A stretch of DNA of 64,000 bases from Geosiphon pyriformis (taxonomy: Eukaryota; Glomeromycota; Glomeromycetes; Archaeosporales; Geosiphonaceae): assembly GCA_016748015.1 (NCBI GenBank), contig JAAOMT010000591.1, forward strand, positions 729,996 to 793,995. Direction: 5' to 3'. Below the pieces are notes generated by a model. That model was not told the origin of the DNA. It saw only the letters and a program-made list of their open reading frames with translations, and made no database searches. The position numbers were made by a program, and so were the translations under genes. The stretch's first letter is position 1, and each line of letters starts with the position of its first letter. This document shows positions 48,645 to 59,085 of this stretch, piece after piece.

Positions 48645-49502
48645 GAGATTTCTATTCCTTGCAAGATGTTTGTTTTTTTTCAGGTACAACAAAAAATCTT
48701 TTTTCCCATTTCTTTCAGTACAATAAGTTTTACAACTTCGATTGTCGCCCCAATCTTGTTTTTTTTAGATTATGAATTATATTATTTATATATCAGGCAC
48801 TAAACCACAAGACTTCTGAATCCTAAATAGCTGTAATAATGCAATAAAAAAGGCCAAGATCAAATTAGATATGGAGTTTTTAAAGATAATCGTTTAAGTA
48901 CTGGTCGGGCACTTTCCAGCCGGTTGGTAGAATATCTTTTATTTAGTGAGATGTGTGTCGCTTCTATAAATTCCAATTCCGATTTAATGGCATCAGATTT
49001 TGGAGACTATTGTTAATTTAATATGAATTGATAAGGCCAAAATATTTTAACTATTGATATGCCATCTTCATATATCCATGATCCATATTCCCTGAAGTCG
49101 CATTGTCAAAAAATTCTTTTGGTGCATCAAAGACAAGTTTCTCTGCAGTCGAAATCTTCAGAGGTTTTGGCTGATTCACTGGTAGCAAAATTTTGCAGCT
49201 CTAAATTCCAATCAAATAGGAAAAAGTATTTAGGTAAAGAAACCAATTTTTATGCCAATATTTTTAATACAAAATGTCGATATTAAAATTACAAAATCCT
49301 TCAATACTTGAAAAATAATAATAAACAACAAATTTTAAAATAAATAAATAAATAAATAAAATATATTACAATTAATTATAATTAAATGATAAATAATTTA
49401 AATTAATTAAAACCATTGGAATTTTTTTAATAGAATTTTAAATACTTATTAATTTTAAAAACAATTTTCAAACTTGTATAATTACAGTTTAATTGATTTT
49501 TA
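48645..49502. other. NPL4 3' flank, no gene recognised
   Basis: The 3' UTR and intergenic sequence. A 75-codon frame at 49059-49286 matches nothing I know and is probably chance. From about 49290 the sequence becomes AT-rich, including an AAAT/AATA run near 49340-49360. Confidence 0.55.
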
Positions 49503-49569
49503 GCCAATATTACTATTTAAACGCGCCATATATTGAGATCCAAAAACCAATGCAAATCCAAAAAAGTTG
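49503..49569 (+). repeat. Left terminal inverted repeat
   Basis: Begins GCCAATATTACTATTTAAAC and ends AATCCAAAAAAGTTG. It matches the reverse complement of 50570-50650 apart from a central difference of about 14 bp. Confidence 0.85.
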
Positions 49570-50569
49570 CTTAGACCACGGATGCCAATTATCCAGTACG
49601 TCCACGAAGAAAAAATAATGGCGACCACACTGAATCTAAAAGTTTCGATTGTCCTTTACATGGGAGAGCACTATTGAGAGTAACAAGCATGTCCCGCAAA
49701 CTGTTTTTTATTTTGATTGTATCAGATATAACCTTCAGGCTTTCCCCATAACAGTTTTTATTCATTGATGGGAAGAATGACCTGTCCCTTTACCTAATTC
49801 AACATTTTTTCCTTTGCAGTAGGTCGTTCTTAACTGTTGATTTGCTGAGCTCCTCAAGGACTACCCGATCATTTTATACTTATGGATCAAATTCTGTAAA
49901 TCTTCGTCTGGAAGCTATATAAAAAGCAAATTGACATTAGATAATGTCAAATGCTACCGACTTATGGACAACAGCACACAGGATATCCAATACGGTTGAT
50001 ACTGGTTCTGAAAATTATACTTACTGAAGCTACTCTGGATATCCTCCTTGATTTTTTTGACAGGGGGAGTAAGTGATAGTGAAGGATCTTTGGTTATGTC
50101 AATGATCCGCCACCAAATAGGTCTACTCAAATTAAGTTAGAAAGCGCACAATTTGTTGTTAATGACGAAGAACTTATTTTTAACTCCACTAGCGACTCTC
50201 AGCTAAGAGTGACTACGCTGAAGAACTATTCCCGGGTTACGAAGGTAAATACCATGGATGGCAGTTTGAAGAAGCACATTTAAAGGGAAACACACCCCAG
50301 GTTAAGTCGAGGATACTGCATTTTTTTGAGAACGGCTCGACTTAAAGACTTGAATGACAAGGAAACTTAGAGATTCCCAGCACGCCACTTAAACTAAATA
50401 TCTAAAAAAAAAAACTTTATTTACCTTCTTATATTTATAATAGAGAAGCTGATGCCTTTTCTTTTTGTTTCCCTTGCTTTTTTTTGAGAATGTTCTCTAG
50501 GCGTGGCGAATTAAGGATAGCATCGCGTTTGAGAAGTAAGAATTCACAATATGAGGTTGCTCTCTCCTC

Positions 50570-50650
50570 CAACTTTTTTGGATTTGCATTGGTTTTTTGA
50601 AGTTCTTAATATATGCTATACTAATGGCGCGTTTGAATAATAATATTGCC
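50570..50650 (-). repeat. Right terminal inverted repeat
   Basis: The reverse complement begins GGCAATATTATTATTCAAAC and ends AATCCAAAAAAGTTG, mirroring the left repeat. It contains an extra segment ('TAGTATAGC' and nearby bases) in the middle. Confidence 0.85.
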
Positions 50651-51250
50651 ATTTCAGTTGAGACTTACTCTAAAAGATATATTATGATAATAAATAAATA
50701 AAGCACTAATATTTTATAACTAATTAATTTTAATAAATTGAATTTTTTTATTTGTGAAAATATTTGTTAAAAAACTATTTTAGCTTGAAAAATTACATTT
50801 ATATATTTGTAATTATACAACCATTAATATAATCATTTATTAATAATCAATTTAAAATGTTAAAATATTTTTTATTATATAAAAAATATAACTATTATAA
50901 AAAATACAATGTTTGTAAACACATATATAACATAAAAAAACTTTTTTAATTTTAAAAATATGCTTTTTTATTATAATCTATATTTTTAAAAAAAAAATTA
51001 TTTAATTAAATAAAAATATTTTATTTACAAAAATTTGATTGGTTTTTTGTTTAAATATAACATATAATTATTTGGTTTGCTAAAACTGTGTATTTTTTTG
51101 TAAATTAGTTAAAAGATAAAAATAATATTATTATTAATTAAAAAATTTTTAAGTAAAAAAAGTATTTAAGTTTTAAAGATTTAATTTTTAATTTGTTTGT
51201 TAAATGTGGTTTTTATTTAAAAAAATGTAATATTGTTTTAAAAATCTTAG
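50651..51250. other. AT desert
   Basis: Extremely AT-rich, no feature recognised. It ends with the putative target-site duplication TCTTAG (51245-51250) of the adjacent half-LINE. Confidence 0.6.
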
Positions 51251-51362
51251 TTTTTTTTTTTTTTTTATTATATTTTAACGAGCGAGACCCAAATACTATC
51301 TAAACTATGATATCACATAAGGGATTACATGTGATCAGACACTCAGCCCAATTAAGGACTCA
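51251..51362 (-). repeat. Half-LINE 3' tail and poly(A)
   Basis: From the ORF1 stop, the minus strand reads a short G/C-richer tail ending GGGTCTCGCTCGTTA, then ATATAAT and 16 A. The tail shares its last part with the island at 54737-54910, so it is a mobile 3' end. Confidence 0.75.
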
Positions 51363-53489
51363 CTACGCTGAATTAAAAGTAGGTGGAAATAATCCCAACC
51401 CATGAATTCTCTCAATGATACCATTCAGATTCCTAGAGTCAAAAATAAACTCACTAAGAAACAATCTAGTAGACTCAATATTGCCTCTGGTTTCAGCACC
51501 AGACATACGCCACAAAGCAATAACATGCTCAATAGTGTCCTCACTTAGAAAGAAAGGCTTAGCAGCCAGCATACCATTATAATCTATATCACCAAAGTCA
51601 ACTTCAGATTTAAGACAAGCAATGTCCTTGGAGACCCCAACCAAGAGATTAAAAAAATTGTTAGCAGCACTCTTCATAGAAATAAGATCCTTCTCAACCT
51701 GAACAGTCTTAACAGTATTATCATCAAGAAGATGAGACACCAAAGCAACCAAAGAACCAACAGACTTAACAATAGACTTAACCAGAGCAGCCAAATCCGA
51801 AATCTGCTTTTCCAAAGAGTCCAATCTAGAACCAACAGCAGGATTAGCAACAGAAGCAGCCAAAGAAGCCACCAAAGGAGGAAACTCAGAAAGACCAAAA
51901 GGAACAGCAGTCTTGGCATATGAAGCAGAATCCACAAAACGAGACTTGAAAATCTTGGGAACCTTGAGAGTGGGGGGTGGGGAAATCTTGCAATCCACAG
52001 CCAGATGGCCCATTTCTTGACACCTAAAGCAGCGCCAGCAGCCAGAAGTTTCCCACCAGATATGGCATTTTCTCAGAGTACCAGTCTTGACTACAGCAGA
52101 ATCCAGATTGCCTTAAGAGTCAAATGTAACCAAAGCAAACTGGGAATAATGACCAGAATCAGGAGAACGAGAAATAAAACATGTACGACCACCAATCTGA
52201 GAAATCATATCACTGATTTCAAAGACAGTACAACCAGAGGGAAGGTTGACCAATTTGGCCTTAAACTTATCACGAGACAAAATAGTCTCATTTTGATTCA
52301 TCAGAGGAAAGATTCGAACACTATTCTTGCCCACCAAGACTGACCAATGCTTCAAGGCAGACACAGCAGAGTCCAACTTTTCAAAATAAACCACCACATA
52401 CTGCCAAATGCCAGCAGGCTTTAGCACAACATGAGCAACACTACCAAACACACTGAGAGCCAACTTAATGTTAACAGCAGATACACCCAAAGGTACATCA
52501 CACAGTGCAACAACAGCAGAAGAGAAACCAAATTCAGAAACCACCAAAGACTTGGCAATTTTGAGAGTGGTCAAATGAACAGAGCTTGTAAGCTCAACCA
52601 GAAATGCAGTTTCCAAAGACTGTTGAGAAGCAAACTCCACACAGAAAAGCTTCACATTGTCTTTTGAAACAGATTTGGCACCCAAGAAACCATGCACAAA
52701 CTGAAAAACAGTCTTAACATGAGCCAATTTGGTCTTGAAAGTAGCACCAGGCACCAGAGTAGAGGCCACCCACTCAGCAAACCTTTGACAACTAGTAATA
52801 GTTTCCCAAGCACTACCAGAAGTAGCACCAGAAACTAGAGAAGGAGATAAATCAGTTTCCATTTGATCAGCTCAGTTCTCAAGAACAGGTGACCCAACAG
52901 GAAGAGATTGTTTTGCTTCTAAAACCGGCGATGATCTGCCGGAAAACATCACATTTGGCAACACAGTCAGTGGTTGATCTTGGCCTATCTTGGATAACGT
53001 GCCAGATGATGCTACTGAGATCTCATCTAAGATCTCATTGGGAACCACAAAGGGGTTCAGTGTAACAATAGCAGAGGCAAGCAACTGCCCCCACTTTTTT
53101 GAACTTTTGGTCTTTTTGACCATTTTTTTTGAAGAGATGGTGCCAGAAGCACCAGGTGTTGAGTCTATAGAGGGGAAGACCAGCTTATTTACTAGTCTAT
53201 TATTAAAAACTTTTAGGCTCTTAGTCGGGGTGAAGGCAACACTAGGACTAACCCAAGTGTGTCTCTTTGAAGGAACTTTGACTGATAAAAAACCAGCCAA
53301 AGATGGGGAAGTTGATTCAGTGGCTACCAAAGGCAGCTTTTCACGATTACTGGGTAAGAGGAAGGCTTCTAAAACGTTTTGTCTAGTTGCTTCTACAACA
53401 GAAAGAGCTCCTCTGGTTAAAATTTTATTAGATATCTTAGGACAGATATCAGGTGCAGCCTTTTCACTTTTTGCTCTGATCGTGGTCAT
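51363..53489 (-). pseudogene. LINE family-1 ORF1 (best-preserved copy)
   Basis: One continuous frame of 709 codons interrupted by only two stops: TGA at 52872-52874 where Trp is expected, and TAA at 52113-52115 where Gln is expected, each one transition away. Landmarks: 'SKRHTWVSPSVAFTPTKSLK' near the N-terminus; 'WVASTLVPGATFKTKLAHV'; an RRM-like region ('LSVFGSVAHVVLKPAGIWQY'); a CCHC knuckle 'CFRCQEMGHLAVDC' (about 52030-51990); an amphipathic helix 'ISDLAALVKSIVKSVGSLV'; and a C-terminal domain 'ALWRMSGAETRGNIESTRLF' homologous to 550-750. ORF1 would bind and package element RNA. Start chosen as the first ATG after the 5' leader. Confidence 0.88.
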
Positions 53490-53521
53490 AAAATTAAGAA
53501 GACAAAGAGTTTTAATTTTGG

Positions 53522-54736
53522 TCTTAGTTTTTAATTTAATTTTAAGTTTTTTTGTATACTTAATTCTATTTTTTAAAATATTAATAAAGTTAAAAGTTTT
53601 TTGTTTTTTAAGTAAAAAAAAACTTTTTAATAATTAATTATACAACTGTATTTTTTGAAAATGTTTACTGTAAAACTAAAGTAAAAATTTTTGGATTAAT
53701 ATTATTAATGTATTTGTTTTAAAATATATTTTTAAATATAATAAATATAATAATATTATTATTAATTTAACTATTATTTGTATACATTATTATTGATTAT
53801 ATTTTTTAATGCCAATTTTGTTGTTAATTTTGTTTTTAATAAAAATTATTAAATTTTTAATAAGTTATTTATTTTAAAGTATTTTTTTATATATTTAATT
53901 ATAATATTATTTTGAGTTCTAATATTTTTTTTGTTAATAATTTATAAAATTTTTAAAAACTAATCTATATTTTAACAAATTACAGATTATTTTAATAAAT
54001 TATTAAATATTATAACAAAATTTTAAATTTTATATAGTTTAATTTAATATATAATTATTGTATTTAATTATATTTGTATATTATACAAATTAAATTATTA
54101 ATTAAATAATAATATTTAAATAATAAATTATAAAAATTAAAATAATATTATGTTTAAATATAAATAATTTTACATTAATTAATAATTTAATTTTTATTTA
54201 TAATAATACAAAGCTAAATTAAAGTTAAAATATTCGAATTTTTGAATAATTGTTAAATTAAAAAACATAAAATTAATATTATTTATAAAAAAAATTAAAA
54301 ATAGATTAAATTAAAATTAAAATTATTTAAATATTTTAAATAATAAAAAACTAATTATATAATTAGTAAAACATATTTATTTAGTTATATATTATTTTAT
54401 AATTTTTTTGAATTTTTTTTGTGTAGTTGTAATAAAATTAATATATAATAAGTTGTTAATTATTAAATATAAGATAAAAACAATTTTAATTATATTATTA
54501 TTATTTATATTAATTATAGTATTTTAAAATTATTTGATTATATTTTTAAATATGTTAACAATTTGGTTTTAAAAATAAAAGTAGTATTAAAAATATTATT
54601 ATTTAATATTAATAGTTTAATTTAATAATTGGTAAATTAAAATTTTTGTTTTAATTTCTTAAATAATATTAATAATTTTTTTGAATTTAAATTTGGACTT
54701 TTTAATTTTTGGTTTATTTTTATTATTATTATTATT
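53522..54736. other. AT desert
   Basis: Almost pure A/T, no reading frame or repeat recognised beyond simple TTA/TAT runs at 54721-54736, which are the tail of the adjacent island. Confidence 0.6.
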
Positions 54737-54910
54737 TAACGAGTGAGGTCCAAACACCACCTAGTGCTATACATCAAAGAAATAATCTAAACTAGGCGTG
54801 AATCATGTACTTTCTACACGTGACCAGCCACTCGAGTCGATCAGAACTGAGACCGAGTCACTTATACCTGAGAAAAATAAACAAGATTTGCGGAACCCAA
54901 AACGAACTTG
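54737..54910 (-). repeat. SINE-like or LINE-tail island with (AAT)n tail
   Basis: An isolated block of normal G/C inside the AT desert. On the minus strand it ends GTTTGGACCTCACTCGTTA followed by (AAT)n. This parallels the half-LINE tail (GTATTTGGGTCTCGCTCGTTA plus A-rich run), and both share a TAGTTTAGAT block and a GTCACRTGTA-like block. Too short for ORF1. It is either a severely 5'-truncated LINE or a SINE using the same tail. No clear tRNA promoter boxes seen. Confidence 0.6.
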
Positions 54911-55089
54911 GTTTATATAATAATTTATATAATTAATTTTGTGTATTATTTTTTTTACATAATAAGTTAAATGTTTTTGTTAATGTAATATAATTTGACT
55001 AAATTAAATGACTAATTATATGTAAAAAAAATATAAATTATAATTATTTATAAAATATTATAAATTTAATTAATATTTAGATTATATTT

Positions 55090-55123
<34 letters not shown>

Positions 55124-56034
55124 TAATATATATATATTTAAATATTATTATTTAAATAAAAAATTATTTTATGTATTAATTTTTTTTATTAATAATTTAA
55201 CTAAATATGATTTTTTTATTACTTATTTTAATTATATTATAAATATAAATTATGTATTTTTAATATATAAATAAATTAAAATTAATAAATATTTATCTAT
55301 TTTTTAATTAAAAATACTTAATGCTCTTATTTTATTAAATAATTTGTAAATATTTGTTGTTATAAAACTGATTTTTTATAATTTAAACAATTTTTGGTTA
55401 ATTGTCAATTTAAAAATGTAATTAAAATTAATTAACAATCTAATTAGAATAATTAATTTTAATAATGTAAATAAAATTATTATTTATTATTAATAGTTTT
55501 ATTAAAATAATTAAAATTTTAAAAAAATAAAAAAATAATTTTATATTTATTAATTAATTAATTATTAAATAATACTATTTATTATATATGTATTTTTTAA
55601 TATTATAAGTATTTTTTTAAATAAGTTTTCATAATTTAATACTTTATATAATAAATAAATTTAAAGATTTAGATATTTAAAAGTTTTATTAATTGAATTT
55701 TTTTTATAAATTTAAATAATTATATATTTTATAATAAAGCTTCTAAATATATATAAACATAATTAAAAAATTTAAATCTATTATATTATATATAATATAC
55801 TTAAATAAAATAAATTATAATATTTTTTTAATTATTATTAACAATTTTTTATAAACAAACTTTATAATTTTATTTTAATTAATATATTATAACAAAATAA
55901 AATTTTTTTATTATTTAATTTATAAAACACATATAATTTATATTAAATATAAATTATGTACTTTTTACATATAATTAATTAAATTTATATTAAAATTTTA
56001 TTAAGCTAAATCAGAAAAAATAAGAATTGTTATC
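54911..56034. other. AT desert with (AAT)n microsatellite
   Basis: Nearly pure A/T. An ATA/AAT trinucleotide run lies at about 55092-55125, followed by a TA run. No gene or element recognised. Confidence 0.6.
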
Positions 56035-56860
56035 AACAGAAATTTAAGATATTATTTACATAAAATTATTTTTATAATTTTAATTATTAATTAGTATATA
56101 TTATTATTTTAATTTATTACTTATTATTTTATCAAATTAATCGAATTATTATTAATTAATAATCTAATTTATACAAAATATAAATATAACCAAATTATAA
56201 TAATTAGATTATGTAATACACTAAATTATATAACATTTAAAATTTACTGAAATATTTACTAATTTAATAAAATATTTAATAATTTACTAAAATAATTCAT
56301 AATTTGCAAAAATAATTTGTAGTTTATTAAAATGCATTTTTAATTTGCCAAAATATTAGAAAAATAAAATAATAAATTATAAAATAATATTATAACAAGT
56401 TATATAAAAGAAAAACTTTTTTTTTAAAAAAATATATTTTGGTTCATAATATTTTTCTTAAAATCTTAAATCTTAAATATTATTTTCTTTACAAATCAAT
56501 AAATTTATTTTAAAAACCAATTTTTTAAAAACTATTATTGCTATAAAAGTAACTGTTTTCTACTAATATTTTGAAATTAATTAGCTATTAATTTTAGTAA
56601 CTATTAATAACTTTTAGGCCTAAATTCAAAACAATTCTCTTAAACATATTTTTTATTTTTTTTTGGTTTATTTTTTTTTATATTATTAAATAGTTTATAA
56701 TCAAATTTTTTTGTAAAAAAGGTAACTTTTATAGTAAAGTAATTACATATTATTTTAAAAGACTTACAAATAAGATTTTTTTATAAAAAATTAATTTTTA
56801 TTACAAAACAACTATATAAGCAATTGATACAAAATTGGTTATTTTATTATAGGCCCAACA
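56035..56860. repeat. Decayed direct repeat, copy 1
   Basis: About 0.8 kb that aligns in the same orientation with 58262-59085. Shared landmarks include TTAATTAGYATATATTATTATT, ATTAGATTATGYAATA and AACAAGTTRTATAAAA, the block GAAATTAATTARCTATTAAT, and 'ACAAAATTGGYTATTTTATT' at the far end. It includes five units of about 20 bp (near AATTTACTAAAATAATTCAT) at 56240-56345. Probably an old retroelement copy or LTR; no coding sequence recognised. Confidence 0.6.
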
Positions 56861-58261
56861 GCATATATAATCTAAAATATAAAAAGATATTTTGAAAGAA
56901 AAATTAACTTATTAAAAGTTTATTAGCTTTTATCAACAATAGAATTAATAATAAAATAGTATTAACAATATTAAAAAAAAGATAAAAAAATTTTTAGTAA
57001 CAAAATAAATTTAGTTAATTAAGTTTCTTAATAATATTATTCAAATTTTAAGTATTAAAAATAAAATTACTAAAAAACAGTTTAATTTTTTTAATACTAT
57101 TCTTAATATTAAAATCATATATTTATTATAAAATGACTAAATATTTAAAAATGTCTTTATTTAAAAAAATAATTTGGCAATATTTATATTATTATTATCT
57201 ATATTACCAAATTTTATTTTACAAAGTTTTTAAATATATTAGTCAAAAAATAAGCAAAATTTTTAGAAACATTTAATATTATAAACAATTTTTTTTTTAT
57301 TTTGTAATTTTTACATATATTTTTAGTTAAAAAAAAAATAACCAAAGTAACCAAAAAACTAATTGGTTTAATAATAAATTTAATTAAATTAACTAAACTT
57401 ACAATCTGAGATTTTAGAGAATTTAACTTAAATTTAAATTCAAAATTAACAACAAAAATAACCAAAAAATAATACAAAAAGAATTTAAAATAAGAATTTA
57501 ATGAACTAAATTAAACTTTAAATACTGTTTAAATTTGGTTTGAATTATAAATTAAACTTAAACCAAATTATATTTTTAAAGTAAATTTAATTTAAATTTA
57601 AAGTTAAATCTTTTTAACAGAGTTGAGTTTAGTTTAAATCTAGTTTAAAGTCTATAAACTTGTTTAAATTTAATAAAATTAAAAAAATTATATATTTTGT
57701 ATTACTTACTTATTAATTATTATTTTGTTTAATTATTATAATTAGTTAAAAATATATATAAAATTATATAAGTATAATAACTTTACTTTTTAACTTACTA
57801 AAATAAATTTATTGTTTAATATTATTAAAAACTTAAAATCTAAAATAATAAAATTTAATAATTTAAATAATTCAAATATTAATATTTTTAATAAACATAA
57901 ATTTTAAAATAAAATATAAACTTATTTTAATAAATTTAAGTAAACAAAAAAAAACAGCTAAATATATAGTCTTAAAATATATATAAAATTTTTTTTTTGT
58001 AAAACTATAAATACTACTAAATATTTATAATATTATTTGAAGACTTTTTATTAAACAGTATATATCATAATAAAAAAATATTATAAGAAAAAACAAAATG
58101 TTTAAAAAAATTACAAATCAATTAAAAAAATAATTTAACAAATAAAATTACTATTTTTTTATAATTTTTAACCAATTTAACTAAAAAACTGCTTTAGCTT
58201 TTTGTAATAATTGCTATTAATATTAATAATAAAAAACTTTGTAATATCATTACTATTGTTA
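56861..58261. other. AT-rich sequence between the direct repeats
   Basis: AT-rich. It contains the LINE ORF1 ghost (57214-57477) and a stretch of AAACTTAAACC-like motifs (57490-57660). No intact gene. Confidence 0.55.
57214..57477 (-). pseudogene. LINE ORF1 ghost (C-terminal helix region)
   Basis: The minus-strand frame reads 'FKLNSLKSQIVSLVNLIKFI' and 'IKPISFLVTLV'. It aligns with the ORF1 helix region at 51.8 kb ('SRLDSLEKQISDLAALVKSI', 'VKSVGSLVALV') with Asp-to-Asn, Glu-to-Lys, Ala-to-Val and Ser-to-Phe changes, which are the outcome of G-to-A and C-to-T. It is the remains of a LINE in the AT desert. Confidence 0.65.
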
Positions 58262-59085
58262 TTAGTAGAATTTTAATTAATAATTAATATAAAATTACTT
58301 TTATAATTCTTATTATTAATTAGCATATATTATTATTATTTTAATTATTACTATTATTTAATTATATTATCAAATATTACTATCTAATTAGTAACTTAAT
58401 TTATATAATAGACAAATACAATGATTAGATTATGCAATATTTTGAACTCTGTAAACATTCAAAATTTGCCAAAATTTATAGAAATTTATGAAAAATCTTA
58501 ATAATTTACTAAAATAATTTATAGTTTGTAAAAACAACTTGTAGTTTATTAAAATATATCTTTAGTTTGACAAAATAATAGCAAAAAAAAGTATAAATTT
58601 ATAGACTAGTACTACAACAAGTTGTATAAAAAAGAGCTTTTTTTTCGAAAAAATATATTTTAGCTAGAATTATCTTTATTAGAAATATTTTTTCTTAGTA
58701 TCTATACAAATTACTTCAATAAATAAATACATTGAAAAACAACAAAAATTATAATTATTTTGTTTAAAATTTCTTAAAATCTTTATTAATGTTTTGAAAT
58801 TAATTAACTATTAATTTTAGTAATTTATTAGTAATTCCAAATTTAGACAAAAGACAATTCTTTTAATGAAATTTTTTTTTTACATTTTTTTATAATTTTT
58901 TTATTATATATATTAAAATAGTTTACAGACAAAATTTTTGTAAAAGAGTTAACTTTTACAACAAAATAACTACATATTTTTAATGAGCTTCTAGATGATT
59001 ATTTTCCGAAAAAAAATTATTTTTTACTGCAAAATAGCTATATAAATAACTAACACAAAATTGGCTATTTTATTTATAAGTTTAG
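58262..59085. repeat. Decayed direct repeat, copy 2
   Basis: Partner of 56035-56860, offset about 2.2 kb, same orientation. The similarity persists through the whole block with scattered substitutions and small indels, so the duplication is old. Confidence 0.6.

Larger units (their letters stand above)
49503..50650. mobile_element. Terminal-inverted-repeat DNA element, 1148 bp
   Basis: Bounded by long inverted repeats (49503-49569 and 50570-50650) sharing AAACGCGCCAT and ACCAATGCAAATCC cores. The interior has normal G/C content, unlike the flanking AT desert, but no intact transposase. A fragment near 49945-50010 reads 'SNATDLWTTAH', faintly like the conserved DLWT region of hAT transposases; this is weak. 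No clear target-site duplication was found. Best described as a non-autonomous or decayed DNA transposon of unknown superfamily. Confidence 0.7.
51251..53521 (-). mobile_element. ORF1-only 'half-LINE' with poly(A) tail
   Basis: A 2.27-kb minus-strand retroelement: short 5' leader, ORF1 (53489-51363), a short 3' tail (51362-51267) and a run of 16 A (51266-51251 on the minus strand). TCTTAG occurs immediately outside both ends (51245-51250 and 53522-53527), as expected for a target-site duplication. There is no ORF2 (endonuclease/RT), although both ends are present. This is an internally deleted, non-autonomous LINE derivative comparable in plan to mammalian HAL1 half-LINEs. Confidence 0.78.

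Noticed and set aside
49059-49286. 75-residue gene downstream of NPL4
   Set aside because: No homology, no introns and ordinary length for a chance frame; codon content is not distinct from flanking sequence.
52990-53637. 215-residue plus-strand protein
   Set aside because: Antisense of the half-LINE ORF1 N-terminal region; the minus frame is the conserved one.
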